Shown here one piece after another: positions 22,771 to 32,659 of a stretch of DNA of 64,000 bases. The stretch's first letter is position 1. Each line of letters opens with the position of its first letter. The notes under the pieces were generated by a model that saw nothing but the letters and a program-made list of their open reading frames with translations, was not told the origin of the DNA and made no database searches. This DNA comes from DHVE2 group archaeon (GTDB lineage: Archaea; Thermoplasmatota; Thermoplasmata; Thermoplasmatales; Aciduliprofundaceae): contig JALVVV010000027.1 in assembly GCA_027023265.1 (NCBI GenBank), positions 48,187-112,186 on the forward strand, given 5' to 3'. The position numbers were made by a program, and so were the translations under genes.

Positions 22771-22793
22771 ATGCCGGAATGCGTATGACTGGC
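22753..22793 (-). repeat. 23S processing stem, 5' arm
   Basis: This is the partner of the 19785-19826 arm. The outer helix is ATGCGTATGACTGGC (22779-22793) and the inner helix is 22753-22769, separated by a short bulge (about 22770-22778). Confidence 0.85.
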
Positions 22794-22822
22794 CTCATCG
22801 ATCGTGACGATCTAAGCCCTTC

Positions 22823-22892
22823 CCCGATAACCCTCTTATCGGGTGCATAGGTAAGAAGTGCAAGGAGTGGTATAATGAGGACATATTTAAGG
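22823..22892 (-). promoter_or_regulatory. 23S promoter and leader hairpin
   Basis: On the minus strand, CCCTTAAATATG (about 22881-22892) looks like a BRE plus TATA box, predicting a start near 22862. The transcribed leader contains a perfect 8-bp hairpin (CCCGATAA and TTATCGGG, 22823-22843, 5-nt loop) before the processing stem. Its role, such as RNA folding or transcription control of the stand-alone rRNA, is inferred. Confidence 0.6.
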
Positions 22893-22915
22893 GTATCGAT
22901 TTTCTCGCACATGAG

Positions 22916-25561
22916 TTATTGGCACTTTTTCAATTTTACGGCAGCAACCTTCAATTCCGGTATTTTAGCTTCTGGATCAAGGGCATCGTTAGTTAATATG
23001 TTGGCTGCACTTTCTGCAAAGTGGAATGGTATAAATATCACTCCTTTCTTAATTCCTCCTATCTTTGCACTGACTTTTATTTTACCCCTTCTGGATTCCA
23101 CTTCGATGCAATCACCATCAGAAATTCCTAATTTTTCAGCATCCTCTGGATGAATTTCTGCAAATGCACCGGGGATTAGTTTGTTAAATCCATCTATTTT
23201 TCTTGTTAAAGTACCGGTGTGAAAGTGCTCATAAGTGCGACCAGTAGTGAGAACGAACGGATATTCCTCGTCAGGCACCTCTGCGGGTGCTTCGTATTCA
23301 TATGGAGTGAATTTTGCCAGTCCGTTGATTGTAGGAAACATGTTTTCGTGGAGTATCTCTGTACCCTCATGATTTTCTTCTGGACATGGCCATTGTAATC
23401 CCGCATTTTCCAATCTTTCATAGGTGATGCCGTGGTATTGGGCAACAACGTTCCGGATTTCTTCAAAGATATCTTGGGGGCATTTGTAATTCCAATCTGC
23501 GCCCATCCTTTTAGCAATTTCCTGGATTATCCACCAGTCTGGCTTTGTGTCCCCTACGGGCTCAACTACGCGATGGAGCAATTGCACTCTGCGCTCAGTG
23601 TTCGTGAATGTCCCTTCTTTTTCCAAAGAAGATGCAGCCGGTAGTACAACGTCAGCTAATTGTGCAGTTTCGCTCATAAATAGGTCTTGCACAACAAGGA
23701 ATTCCAAGTTCTTTAGAGATTTAATCACGTGCTTCTGATTCGGGTCGCTTACCGCTGGATTTTCGCCCATTATGTACATGCCCTTTATCATTCCTTTCGA
23801 AGCGGCATGCATCATCTCTACAACGGTCAAACCTTCATTGTCCGGTATTTTTCCACCCCACGTTTTTTCTATTTTCCTTGCCTTTTCGGTTTTCAATTTA
23901 GCATATCCTGGAAGCAAATTGGGTAAAGCGCCCATGTCCCCAGCTCCTTGCACGTTGTTCTGTCCTCGGAGTGGATTAACACCAGTACCTCTCTTTCCAA
24001 CATTACCAGTTAGCAGCGCAAGATTTGCAAGGGAGGCAACGTTGGCAGTGCCGGAAGTGTGCTGCGTTATACCCATTGCGTAAATTATCGCTGATCTATG
24101 GGTCGCATAAAGGACCGCCGCTTTTATTATTTCCTCTTTTGGCACGCCTGTTATCTTTTCCACGTACTCCGGCGTGTATTTTTTAACTATCTCTCTTAAT
24201 TTTTCAAAGCCTTCCGTTCTGTTCTCTATGAACTCTTTATCTTCCAAACCTTGTGAGATTATTATGTGCATCATACCATTGATTAATGCGACATCGGTGC
24301 CTGGGCGCTGTTTTATATGTACATCGGCGTATTCTGAGAGTTCTATGTCTCGAGGGTCCGCCACGATCAATCTTGCGCCCCTTCTTTTCACTGCTCTTTT
24401 AATCATTGTTCCGATTACTGGATGCGCATGCGTGGTATTTGAACCAATTACGAAGTATAGCTCGGCATCGTTTTCCAAGTCATTAAGACTGTTGGTCATA
24501 GCTCCGCTCCCTAATACTTTGAATAATCCAACCACGGTGGAGGCGTGGCAGAGCCTCGCACAGTGATCAACGTTGTTTGTTCCTATTACCATGCGCATAA
24601 ACTTCTGAAAGATGTAATTCTCCTCGTTGGTGCACTTTGCAGATGATAACCCTGCAATACTGTCCGCTCCGTATTTTTCCTTTATTTCTCTCAGGCGTGA
24701 GGCAACGAAGTCTAAAGCCTCGTCCCATGTAACTTCCTCGAATTTTCCATTCCTTTTTATTAGTGGTTTTTTCAATCTCTCTTCGCTATTCACGAATTGC
24801 CAGCCGTAGCGTCCTTTAATGCAGTCGTCTCCTTTATTCACGCCCCTCAGTGAGCCTTTGGCGTAAACTATTTCGTTGTTGGAAACGTAGTAATCTATCG
24901 CGCACCCCACGCCGCAATACGGGCAAATTGAAGTGATTTTCTTCATCTCTTTTTCTACTCTTGCTGTTAAATCCATAAGGGCACCTGTGGGGCATGCATC
25001 CACGCAAGCGCCGCAGAATGCGCAGCCTGCGTCTTTTAACCTCTCGTTTATTCCTGCAACTATTCGCGTGTTCATTCCCCGGTTTTCCCTCACTAACACA
25101 TGATTTTCTTTAATAAGTGAGCAAGCCTGTATGCAGCGAAAGCAAGAAATGCAAGCTTCTGGGTTGAAGGAAATGAATGGATTCTCTACCAATTTTGGAA
25201 TTGCTTTTTTATCATCTCCTTTTAGTTCTATCCCGTACTTCAAAAACAGCTCTTTTGCCTCGCCTCTTATTTCTTTGTGCTCTTCTGCAATCATTTCCAG
25301 AATGGTCTTTCTTGTATCTTCAATTTCCGGTGAATGCGTTTCAATTTCCATTCCTTCGTCTATCTTTGTTGTGCATGCCCTTGAATAGTATGTTTTACTT
25401 CCCTTCTTTATCTTTACCACGCACAAACCACACGAGCCAATGGGTTTTTCCTCTATTAAGTTGCAGAGTGCAGGTATGTCTATTCCCTTCTCTTTTGCTA
25501 CCTGTAAAATGCTTTTGCCCTGTTTAGCCTCTATCTTTTCTCCGTTGATGATGATATTCAT
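22916..25561 (-). CDS. fdhA: Formate dehydrogenase catalytic subunit with N-terminal Fe-S domains
   Basis: 881 residues. A [2Fe-2S] ferredoxin-like domain (Cys33, 44, 47, 63) comes first, then two [4Fe-4S] motifs (Cys137-147 and Cys180-190). A cluster motif at the start of the molybdopterin domain (CPYCGVGC, about 213-220, with Cys247) follows, then the bis-MGD catalytic region. HCARLCHAS places Cys338 where E. coli FdhF has selenocysteine, so this is a Cys enzyme. It oxidises formate to CO2 with Mo or W and passes electrons through its clusters to the NuoE/NuoF-like partners. It starts with an ATGA overlap on the NuoF-like gene, with GGAGGTGAT upstream. It is cytosolic, with no Tat signal. 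Confidence 0.92.
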   Translation of the reverse strand: MNIIINGEKIEAKQGKSILQVAKEKGIDIPALCNLIEEKPIGSCGLCVVKIKKGSKTYYSRACTTKIDEGMEIETHSPEIEDTRKTILEMIAEEHKEIRGEAKELFLKYGIELKGDDKKAIPKLVENPFISFNPEACISCFRCIQACSLIKENHVLVRENRGMNTRIVAGINERLKDAGCAFCGACVDACPTGALMDLTARVEKEMKKITSICPYCGVGCAIDYYVSNNEIVYAKGSLRGVNKGDDCIKGRYGWQFVNSEERLKKPLIKRNGKFEEVTWDEALDFVASRLREIKEKYGADSIAGLSSAKCTNEENYIFQKFMRMVIGTNNVDHCARLCHASTVVGLFKVLGSGAMTNSLNDLENDAELYFVIGSNTTHAHPVIGTMIKRAVKRRGARLIVADPRDIELSEYADVHIKQRPGTDVALINGMMHIIISQGLEDKEFIENRTEGFEKLREIVKKYTPEYVEKITGVPKEEIIKAAVLYATHRSAIIYAMGITQHTSGTANVASLANLALLTGNVGKRGTGVNPLRGQNNVQGAGDMGALPNLLPGYAKLKTEKARKIEKTWGGKIPDNEGLTVVEMMHAASKGMIKGMYIMGENPAVSDPNQKHVIKSLKNLEFLVVQDLFMSETAQLADVVLPAASSLEKEGTFTNTERRVQLLHRVVEPVGDTKPDWWIIQEIAKRMGADWNYKCPQDIFEEIRNVVAQYHGITYERLENAGLQWPCPEENHEGTEILHENMFPTINGLAKFTPYEYEAPAEVPDEEYPFVLTTGRTYEHFHTGTLTRKIDGFNKLIPGAFAEIHPEDAEKLGISDGDCIEVESRRGKIKVSAKIGGIKKGVIFIPFHFAESAANILTNDALDPEAKIPELKVAAVKLKKCQ

Positions 25562-26772
25562 TTTATCACCTCCATGAGGTCATCGTGAAAATTTTTCATT
25601 GCCGATTCGTAGGCGGTCATGGCACTTTTCCCGAGGGGGCACAGTGAAGCTATTTTCATGGCTCTGGCTGTGGCGTTTAATTTTTTAATGTCCTCAGAGG
25701 TGCCTTTCCCATTTACAATTTTTTCAATTATTTCTCTCATCCTCTTGGTTCCATACCTGCATGGAAAACACTGCCCGCAGGATTCGTTTTCAAAAAATCT
25801 TGCTATGTTGTGTAGCACATCCCATATTCTCACAGATTCGTTGAATACAATTATATCTCCCGTTCCAAGAGCCACGCCCCTCTTTTTTGCATCTGAGAAG
25901 CACAGGGGCATGTCAAGGTAATCTTTGTTCAGAATGTAGCCAGATGCTCCACCGCCCAACATTACTCCTTTGAAATTTCCATCCACGCCCCCTGCGAGCT
26001 CTATTACCTCCCCTATAGTTTTTTCGCCCAAAATGTATTCGTAAATGCCCGGTTTCTTGACAAATCCGCTTATACTGAACAGCTGCGGTCCCGAGCATCC
26101 CTCTTTTCCAAGCTTGTGGTACTTCTCCCCACCCATATTTATTATAACTGGTATGTTTGCAAGTGTCTCCACGTTGTTTGTTAGTGTTGGTTTGCCCCAT
26201 AATCCACGCTGTGTAGAATGTGGTGGCTTTATGCGAGGATATCCACGCTTACCCTCTATACTTTCCATAAGCGCCGTGGCCTCCCCGCAAATGTAAGCGC
26301 CTGCGCCCAAAACGACCTCAATGTCAAAAGAGAATTTGGAACCGTATATATTTTCTCCAAGTATTCCAAGTCTGCGAAGCTCTTTTACCTTCTTTCTAAT
26401 ATTTTCTGCAATGTCTCGGTACTCGTATCTTACGTAGAAAAAACCTTTTTTTGCGCCTACAGCGTAAGCGGAGATGATCATTCCCTCCAGAATTTGGTAT
26501 GGATTTTTCTCCATTAAAGCCCTGTCCTTGAAAGTTCCCGGTTCCCCCTCGTCCGCGTTTGCTATTACGTATTTAGGGGTATTCTTTTCATTTTTCACAA
26601 ATTTCATTTTCAATCCCGTTGGGAACGCCGCGCCCCCACGTCCAACCAGTCCAGCGCTTTCCACCTCTCTTATAATTTCATCCTGTTCAATTTCCAATGC
26701 CCTGCGGAGCGCTTTGAAGCCGCCGTTTTCAAGATAATCTTCTATATTTTGTGCGTCATTAAGAAGAATCAT
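25558..26772 (-). CDS. NuoF-like diaphorase subunit of formate dehydrogenase
   Basis: 404 residues. GRGGAAFPTGLKMKF and the acidic NADEGEPGTFKDR form the FMN/NAD(H) site, GAGAYICGEATALMESIEG follows, and the [4Fe-4S] motif ESCGQCFPCRYGT lies near residue 345. It transfers electrons between FdhA and NAD(P) or a similar carrier. The ATG at 26772 is chosen because it overlaps the TGA of the NuoE-like gene and has GGAGGTG just upstream; the GTG at 26781 lies inside that ribosome site. It lacks the N-terminal thioredoxin-like domain and extra C-terminal ferredoxins found in some hydrogenase relatives. Confidence 0.9.
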   Translation of the reverse strand: MILLNDAQNIEDYLENGGFKALRRALEIEQDEIIREVESAGLVGRGGAAFPTGLKMKFVKNEKNTPKYVIANADEGEPGTFKDRALMEKNPYQILEGMIISAYAVGAKKGFFYVRYEYRDIAENIRKKVKELRRLGILGENIYGSKFSFDIEVVLGAGAYICGEATALMESIEGKRGYPRIKPPHSTQRGLWGKPTLTNNVETLANIPVIINMGGEKYHKLGKEGCSGPQLFSISGFVKKPGIYEYILGEKTIGEVIELAGGVDGNFKGVMLGGGASGYILNKDYLDMPLCFSDAKKRGVALGTGDIIVFNESVRIWDVLHNIARFFENESCGQCFPCRYGTKRMREIIEKIVNGKGTSEDIKKLNATARAMKIASLCPLGKSAMTAYESAMKNFHDDLMEVIK

Positions 26773-27221
26773 TGTTCGCACCTCCTAAGAATTTCAACCG
26801 CCCTGTCTGGAGTTAGGTTTCCGTATAATTTTCCATCAACCATCATTACTGGCGATTCCTCGCAGTGGCCGAGTCCTTCAACCATTTTGAATGTATATTT
26901 TCCATCTTTAGTGGTCTCACCCATGGTTACTTTAAATTCATCTTCCAATCTCTTTATTATATCTTCTGCTCCCTTTATGTGACATACTATACAGTCGCAA
27001 ACCAATACTTCGTGTCTTCCCTCAGGTTTGAATCTGAAAAAGGAATAAAACGAGGCGGTATCGTAAATCTCGCCTTTCTTCATCTTCAGTTCCCTGGCAA
27101 TAATTTTAATGGCATCTTCAGGAATGTATCCAAATTTATCCTGCACGTCGTGTAAAATAGCAAGAAGCTTTGCGTCGTCTTTCCTGTGTTTTTCTATTAT
27201 CTCTACAACCTTATCCTCCAT
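26769..27221 (-). CDS. NuoE-like [2Fe-2S] subunit of formate dehydrogenase
   Basis: 150 residues with the NuoE plan: an N-terminal helical part ([18 protein letters not shown]) and a thioredoxin-like [2Fe-2S] domain. The first ligand pair is present as CDCIVC. The second pair, normally C-L-G-x-C, reads G-L-G-H-C, so one cluster ligand is Gly (codon GGA); the extra Cys in CDC might compensate. It is the first gene of the operon. A TATA-like AAATATTTTTG (about 27239-27249) precedes it, and the start codon lies inside a 6-bp inverted repeat (CCTCCA...TGGAGG, 27215-27228). Confidence 0.85.
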   Translation of the reverse strand: MEDKVVEIIEKHRKDDAKLLAILHDVQDKFGYIPEDAIKIIARELKMKKGEIYDTASFYSFFRFKPEGRHEVLVCDCIVCHIKGAEDIIKRLEDEFKVTMGETTKDGKYTFKMVEGLGHCEESPVMMVDGKLYGNLTPDRAVEILRRCEQ

Positions 27222-27269
27222 GTGGAGGTATCATAACAAAAATATTTATGATTTTGCCATGTTCAAGCT

Positions 27270-27974
27270 CTATTTTTCATCTTTCCCCAATCCAGGATTG
27301 TCCGTTGTATCTTTTTCGACAATTTTTCCGTCTTCAATTCTCAGTATCTTGGTGGCATACTCTGTGAGCCGCAGGTCATGGGTGGCGATTATTACCGTTT
27401 TTCCTCCTTCTTGCAGTTTCTTGAACATCTTAATTATCTCCAGTCCGGTTTCCGTGTCCAGTTCTCCCGTTGGCTCGTCTGCGAGGATAATGGGTGGGTC
27501 ATTTGCAAGCGCCACGGCTATTGCAACTCTCTGCTGCTCACCGCCGCTCATCTCGTCTGGATAGTGCTTCGCTCTCTGCTCCATTCCTACCTTTTTTAGA
27601 AGTTCCATTGCTCTCTCTTTTTGTTCGCTTTTTGGAGTGCCCACAAATTGCATTGGTAGCATGACATTCTCCATTGCATTTAGCGTTGGTACCAGGTTGA
27701 AAAACTGGAACACTATGCCCACATCTCTTCTTCTGTAATCTGTTAGCTCTTTATCACATATCATAGCTATGTTTTTACCATTCACCATGACTTTTCCAGC
27801 AGTTGGTCTATCTATGCCACCGAGTATGTGCAGGAAGGTGGTTTTTCCTGAGCCGCTTGGGCCGAGGAGCATGACCATCTCCCCGTCATCTATTTTTAAA
27901 GAAACATCTCTTATCGCTATGACCTCAATCTCTCCTCTTCTGTACACCTTTATCAGGTTTTCTATTTCTATCAT
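27270..27974 (-). CDS. ABC transporter ATPase, MacB/LolD type
   Basis: 234 residues with Walker [10 protein letters not shown] (about 38-46), Q-loop [10 protein letters not shown], signature [12 protein letters not shown], Walker [13 protein letters not shown] and H-loop ATHD. This is the LolD/MacB/FtsE class, which drives FtsX-type permeases rather than a solute channel. Its ATG follows the permease TAA with no gap, and a GGAGGTGAAA site sits inside the permease end. Together they form a two-component exporter or mechanotransmission machine. Confidence 0.93.
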   Translation of the reverse strand: MIEIENLIKVYRRGEIEVIAIRDVSLKIDDGEMVMLLGPSGSGKTTFLHILGGIDRPTAGKVMVNGKNIAMICDKELTDYRRRDVGIVFQFFNLVPTLNAMENVMLPMQFVGTPKSEQKERAMELLKKVGMEQRAKHYPDEMSGGEQQRVAIAVALANDPPIILADEPTGELDTETGLEIIKMFKKLQEGGKTVIIATHDLRLTEYATKILRIEDGKIVEKDTTDNPGLGKDEK

Positions 27975-30479
27975 TTACATTTCACCTCCAAGTGCCCTTA
28001 TTACATTGGTAATTTTCACCCTCGCGAAAATTGTAGATATGATATACTGTGCGAGGAAAAACACCAGAAGCATAATACCAGTGACCGCGCCGAAGTTTTG
28101 GCCAATCACAAAGTACACAGGAAGAGATGAAGACACGTACATAAAATTCACTAAAGTGTAGGTAAGTGCCAGGCCAATGGATACTCCTATTATGGTTGCA
28201 AGAACTATTATTGTTGACCCCTCCACCATGAGAACGTTGGTCACCTGTCTTTTAGTTGCACCCCTGACTTTATAAAGGGATAGCTCTCCGCGCCTGTTGA
28301 AGTACAGAGAGTACTGAATTATGAATATGGTTGCGCCACCTAACAGGAGCATGAACATGTCTAAGGTTTTTAGGAAAGATATTGTGTATTTGTCTGCATT
28401 TCCTTTCCTTTCTTCGAACTGTAATCCATAGTTTTCAAGCTCTTTTTTGAGAGCATCGTAATTAGATGCTTTGAGTATCAGGGCGCTGGCGTTCTGTGGC
28501 TCCACCTTTTTGTCTATCATTACGTAGCCTATGTCGGTGGATTCAGGCAATCCCGGGAAAGAATATACTATTCCGCTAACCACGTACTTTTTTCCGTTGT
28601 ATGAGGTATCGCTGTATATCTGTATAATATCGCCCACATGTATGTTGCAGCTTTTTGCCAGACGCGAATTTATAACAACTTTCCCTTTTTCAAAAGACCC
28701 GGATTTTATAAACACATTTAGATGGTAAACGGCATTTTTGTAATTGCTGAAATCCACCATGGCGATCTGCACACTCTCTCCAAACACCATCCACGTGTGC
28801 TCGTTTCCTGAATATCCAAACCGTTCTCCATTCACATTTATCCAAGCATACTTGCTTACGTTTTTAGATGCAGTTATGTTCCAATTTATAACATTCCCAT
28901 CGGTTGTTTTGAAGTCTCCCCCCACTTCCTGAATCCTTTTAATCTCCTGCATGGCCTGCTCGTTGTCGTAAGTGGAGGATATGAATGTGGAAAATGTGAG
29001 TATGAATGCAAGTATGAAGGCTATGTACGCCATGTTTTTGGGATTTCTTCTCACTCCTGTTTTTACCAGCTCCCCTGCCACGCCGCTTATTTTGGAGAAC
29101 ATCATGGCAAAGTATTCGTAGAGCCGCTGGGTACCTAAGGTTAAAAGCCTTGCCATGTAAAGGGGAAGAAGTATGAGAATAACAGGGAATAGGAACATTA
29201 GCGTTGAAATTATTATCACTGCAATCAATGTAATCATGTTCAGACCGTTACTCAGTGATACATTTTGAGTTAGAACGATACCTGTTATGATGTATGCCCA
29301 CATAACTGCTGATTTTATGATGTCTTTCATGGGGGAGTAATCCACTTTTTTGAAGCTCTGGTTGTAATGGCTAATCAATTCAAGCATGGGCACGTTTTTC
29401 ATTTTTTTCCATGGCTTGTAAAGCGCAATGAAAAACAGAAACATGGCTGTTATCACGGCACCAATTCCGTACCAGACGTTCCAGTCAGGGGTGAAAAATG
29501 GAAGGTGAAACATCATCTCGTTGCCTGCGTAAGCCAGAAACTCACCTAAAATGTAACCGGTTATTCCACCAATAAGAGAATATATTATTGCTTCGTATAT
29601 CAGGAATTTGAAGCGGTAAGTGTTTGATGCCCCCCTTATTCTGAGAATCCCGAATTCCCTTCTCCTCTCGTTTAGCTCTATTTCTATGCCCACCTTGGAG
29701 AGGTACGCACCCATTACAATAAGGGGTAACGAGAAAATCAAGTACGTTATGGAGGTTAGCAGGTTTGGCGTGTAAGATAACTGGTAATTCACCGAAAATC
29801 CATTAGAATATTGTGCAAGAGCCAGGCGTACTTCCATCTGCACAATTGCAAGCTTTTTATCCACTTCATTTATGTCTCCCGATGATAGTAAGTAATTGAT
29901 GTTTACCTTTACACCTCCGTAAAGATTTGTATCGTTTATAATTTCCATGGTTTTGATTGTAGTCAGTGCGTCCATCATTTGCCATGAAATATGTTCAACT
30001 TTTGAGTAGAAACCAGTTACATGAAAAGTAACTGTTTTTATCCTGTTGCCATCCTGATAACTCACGTTTAGTGTTTCTCCGAGGGTAATGTTGTATTCTT
30101 TTGCCGTGTTTATGGACAAATCTATATCTCCTGCCTTCGATGGGAACTTCCCCACCACAAGCTTTGTATATTTTTCCCAGTTTTCAAAGTAAAATAGCCC
30201 CAGCGTTAAATTTTTCTCCTTGCAGAATGGATAAGACCCCATCATTGCATCCACGGCATCCACATGTGGAATGTTTTGCAATTTTTTAACAACCTGCTCG
30301 TAATTTTTTGCTGCTAAATCTGCGCTGAATGTAATCTGGTAATTCTCTTTAGTGAGAGCATCGTAAAGCTGGGCCTTGACCACGTTGTTTCCCAGCGTGA
30401 ATACTGAAAATACTATCGCTATTGCTATAATTATCCCTATGGTGGTGCTTGCCATCCTCCTTTTAGATGTAATGCGCAT
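27975..30479 (-). CDS. FtsX/MacB-type ABC permease with large external domains
   Basis: 834 residues. An N-terminal helix (about 10-32) is followed by an external MacB-like periplasmic core, then three or more helices including a cytosolic loop (ELNERRREFGILRIRGAS), the FtsX signature. A second external domain follows and a final helix set carries a second such loop (FNRRGELSLYKVRGATKRQV). This doubled FtsX plan is typical of archaeal macrolide-exporter-like permeases that move lipoproteins, peptides or other envelope molecules. It is the first gene of the unit; AT-rich elements upstream (about 30485-30530) are shared with the divergent glycosyltransferase. Confidence 0.88.
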   Translation of the reverse strand: MRITSKRRMASTTIGIIIAIAIVFSVFTLGNNVVKAQLYDALTKENYQITFSADLAAKNYEQVVKKLQNIPHVDAVDAMMGSYPFCKEKNLTLGLFYFENWEKYTKLVVGKFPSKAGDIDLSINTAKEYNITLGETLNVSYQDGNRIKTVTFHVTGFYSKVEHISWQMMDALTTIKTMEIINDTNLYGGVKVNINYLLSSGDINEVDKKLAIVQMEVRLALAQYSNGFSVNYQLSYTPNLLTSITYLIFSLPLIVMGAYLSKVGIEIELNERRREFGILRIRGASNTYRFKFLIYEAIIYSLIGGITGYILGEFLAYAGNEMMFHLPFFTPDWNVWYGIGAVITAMFLFFIALYKPWKKMKNVPMLELISHYNQSFKKVDYSPMKDIIKSAVMWAYIITGIVLTQNVSLSNGLNMITLIAVIIISTLMFLFPVILILLPLYMARLLTLGTQRLYEYFAMMFSKISGVAGELVKTGVRRNPKNMAYIAFILAFILTFSTFISSTYDNEQAMQEIKRIQEVGGDFKTTDGNVINWNITASKNVSKYAWINVNGERFGYSGNEHTWMVFGESVQIAMVDFSNYKNAVYHLNVFIKSGSFEKGKVVINSRLAKSCNIHVGDIIQIYSDTSYNGKKYVVSGIVYSFPGLPESTDIGYVMIDKKVEPQNASALILKASNYDALKKELENYGLQFEERKGNADKYTISFLKTLDMFMLLLGGATIFIIQYSLYFNRRGELSLYKVRGATKRQVTNVLMVEGSTIIVLATIIGVSIGLALTYTLVNFMYVSSSLPVYFVIGQNFGAVTGIMLLVFFLAQYIISTIFARVKITNVIRALGGEM

Positions 30480-30580
30480 AGCTGGTATATATTATGCACC
30501 ATAAAAATACTTTCTGTGGCAGACATTTAAAAAATTATCCCAAAAGGTTAAATAATTTCACAACTAATAGGTTGGAGAAA

Positions 30581-32659
30581 ATGAGGAGCAAAATGAGGAA
30601 ATTACTCGGGGACTGGCGGCTTCTCCTGTTTTTAGTGACTTTATTAGCTATAGCTCTGCGCTCCATCCCTGCCTGGCTATATTCAGGTTGGGGTAATGAT
30701 TTTGGAATATACTATTCAATAACCATCGAATTTCTCCAGAAGAGAAACCCTCTTTACGAGTATCCCGCTTTCTGGGGTTCCTCTGGATATGGCTCCTTTC
30801 CGATGTTCTACCTCATAATAATGGGTGCGTATTACCTTACCGGTGCGGATCCGCGTATTTTGGTGCTTCGCGTTCCTCCTGTAATTGGCGGTTTAACGGT
30901 AATTCCTCTATTTCTGATATCCTATTACCTTACTAAAAGCAGAAAAACATCTTTGCTTGCAGCGCTGCTTCTTGCTATAAATCCCGTGCAGATGTATCAG
31001 ACATCGATGCCTTATTTTCTGACAATCGGGCATTTTTTTCTGTTATTTTCCCTGTACTTCTTTATACGGTGGAAAGATGATACAAAATGGCTTTATTTCT
31101 TAATTCCTTCTTCAGTTGCCCTTCTGCTTTCCCATCATCTTTCCAACTACATGTTTATAATTTCCATAACAGGTATCTGGTTTGTTCTCTCCATTTTTGG
31201 AAAATTAGAACGTAAGATGATTTACAGGTACTTTTTATTCATATTACTTTTTTCAGGGGTTACTTTTACCTACTGGGTTCTGCACGTTCCGGGCATGAAG
31301 GGATTTCTATCTTCGTTGTATCACGGTGCTCTTGGATGGTATTACACCGTTGCTCTATATTATGTGTTAATGCTAACACTTTTTTACTTATCTCTGAATA
31401 TGAGGTTAAGACTCACAGGCCGCATAATAAGAGTTGTGGAAAGATGGAAAGTTCCTTGGATATTTGCTATATCCCTTGGATTTGGCATAGTTTCTTTCGT
31501 TCTTCTATCAGTTATCGGGCTTCACGGATATTATATACCTCCGGTTGCCATACTGTACTCGCTTCCTTTCTTGCTTACCCTTGGGTTCATGGGCGTGGGT
31601 TTGTCCAGGATTTACCTGAATGAGAGACTCTTTTACGTGCTGGGTGCCTGGACAGGCGCAATTGCGTTCTCCGCATTTACTGGTTTTGTTACTTGGAGTG
31701 GGCTTCTTCCATGGCGTCATGTTGAGTACCTGATGGAGCCTCTATCAATAGCCGGTGCAATGGGGATAAGGCTTGTTATGGGTAGCGAAGTGTTCAAGAA
31801 AGTGGCAATTAAGAAGAGAATGATCGTGGAGCTTGAATCTCCAAGTTACATAGTTTCCCATGGGCACAATCCCGAGGTTAGCGGGGGTATGATACATCCT
31901 ATTCCAAAACAAAGCTCCGTTACCGTTCGGGACCCTGTGGAAATCAAGTCCACCTATCCAATTGGAAGAAGTATGCAGGTACTTTTTATTTCAGTTATAG
32001 TTTTCATAGTTGTCATGAGCGGGATAACCGCTTACCCTTTTATGAACAAGGTATCTCCTCCAGAGCAGCAAGTATCCGATGTGGTTATGAGTGCTGTGTT
32101 TTATTTACAGGAATACGGTGATAGAAATTACACAGTCGCCACTGACCACAAGGTTGGTATGTTGGTTGAGGCTTACGGATTCAATTCCAGTTTTGAATAC
32201 GATTACAAAATATGGAACTCCACAACATGGATTGATTGTCTGGATGAGCTTGAAGGCCTGAACGGTACATATCCTCCCGTGGGCTACGTTCTGATAACCC
32301 GCAATATGTTAATGAACGGTGTTTACGGATACGGAGATTTGGAAAATCCCATAGCTCCTCCTGTAATGATGAACAATACTACCTATGAAAAATTCCAGCA
32401 TGAGCCCTTTGAGTTGATATTTAAAAACAGCACCCCTGATAACAGCGATTGGGTGGAAATATACCGGGTAAACTGGACATATATCTGGAACAATCTCAAT
32501 TATAGTCGCGCACCAAAAAATTTTGAAAGTGATTATACCCCGTGGTACTCCCACAGGGATTTCTTAAATTTCTCGATTTCTTGTTCAAGGGAATTCAGAC
32601 GGTCTTTGTTCACGTCGTTTCCTGCAATTTTCATTATGAACAGTAGGGATTTCAAGTGA
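30581..32659 (+). CDS. GT-C superfamily membrane glycosyltransferase-like protein
   Basis: 692 residues from the ATG at 30581, which is preferred because TTAAATAAT (about 30549-30557) is a TATA box at near-leaderless distance. About eleven to thirteen hydrophobic helices precede a C-terminal external domain. The first loop holds WGNDFGIYY, an acidic motif placed like the catalytic Asp of GT-C enzymes such as AglB/STT3 and PMT. A later SHHLSNYMF and the alternating helices fit a dolichyl-phosphate-sugar transferase. It may glycosylate archaellins or surface proteins. The last about 40 residues overlap the convergent FlaD/E gene by 127 nt, so a frameshift near 32500 shortening the true product is possible. 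Confidence 0.7.
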   Translation: MRSKMRKLLGDWRLLLFLVTLLAIALRSIPAWLYSGWGNDFGIYYSITIEFLQKRNPLYEYPAFWGSSGYGSFPMFYLIIMGAYYLTGADPRILVLRVPPVIGGLTVIPLFLISYYLTKSRKTSLLAALLLAINPVQMYQTSMPYFLTIGHFFLLFSLYFFIRWKDDTKWLYFLIPSSVALLLSHHLSNYMFIISITGIWFVLSIFGKLERKMIYRYFLFILLFSGVTFTYWVLHVPGMKGFLSSLYHGALGWYYTVALYYVLMLTLFYLSLNMRLRLTGRIIRVVERWKVPWIFAISLGFGIVSFVLLSVIGLHGYYIPPVAILYSLPFLLTLGFMGVGLSRIYLNERLFYVLGAWTGAIAFSAFTGFVTWSGLLPWRHVEYLMEPLSIAGAMGIRLVMGSEVFKKVAIKKRMIVELESPSYIVSHGHNPEVSGGMIHPIPKQSSVTVRDPVEIKSTYPIGRSMQVLFISVIVFIVVMSGITAYPFMNKVSPPEQQVSDVVMSAVFYLQEYGDRNYTVATDHKVGMLVEAYGFNSSFEYDYKIWNSTTWIDCLDELEGLNGTYPPVGYVLITRNMLMNGVYGYGDLENPIAPPVMMNNTTYEKFQHEPFELIFKNSTPDNSDWVEIYRVNWTYIWNNLNYSRAPKNFESDYTPWYSHRDFLNFSISCSREFRRSLFTSFPAIFIMNSRDFK

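Noticed and set aside
24540..24560. Selenocysteine in formate dehydrogenase
   Set aside because: The catalytic position is a TGC Cys codon and the frame has no internal TGA.
25558..27221. Respiratory complex I
   Set aside because: Only NuoE- and NuoF-like subunits occur, directly joined to FdhA, with no membrane subunits.
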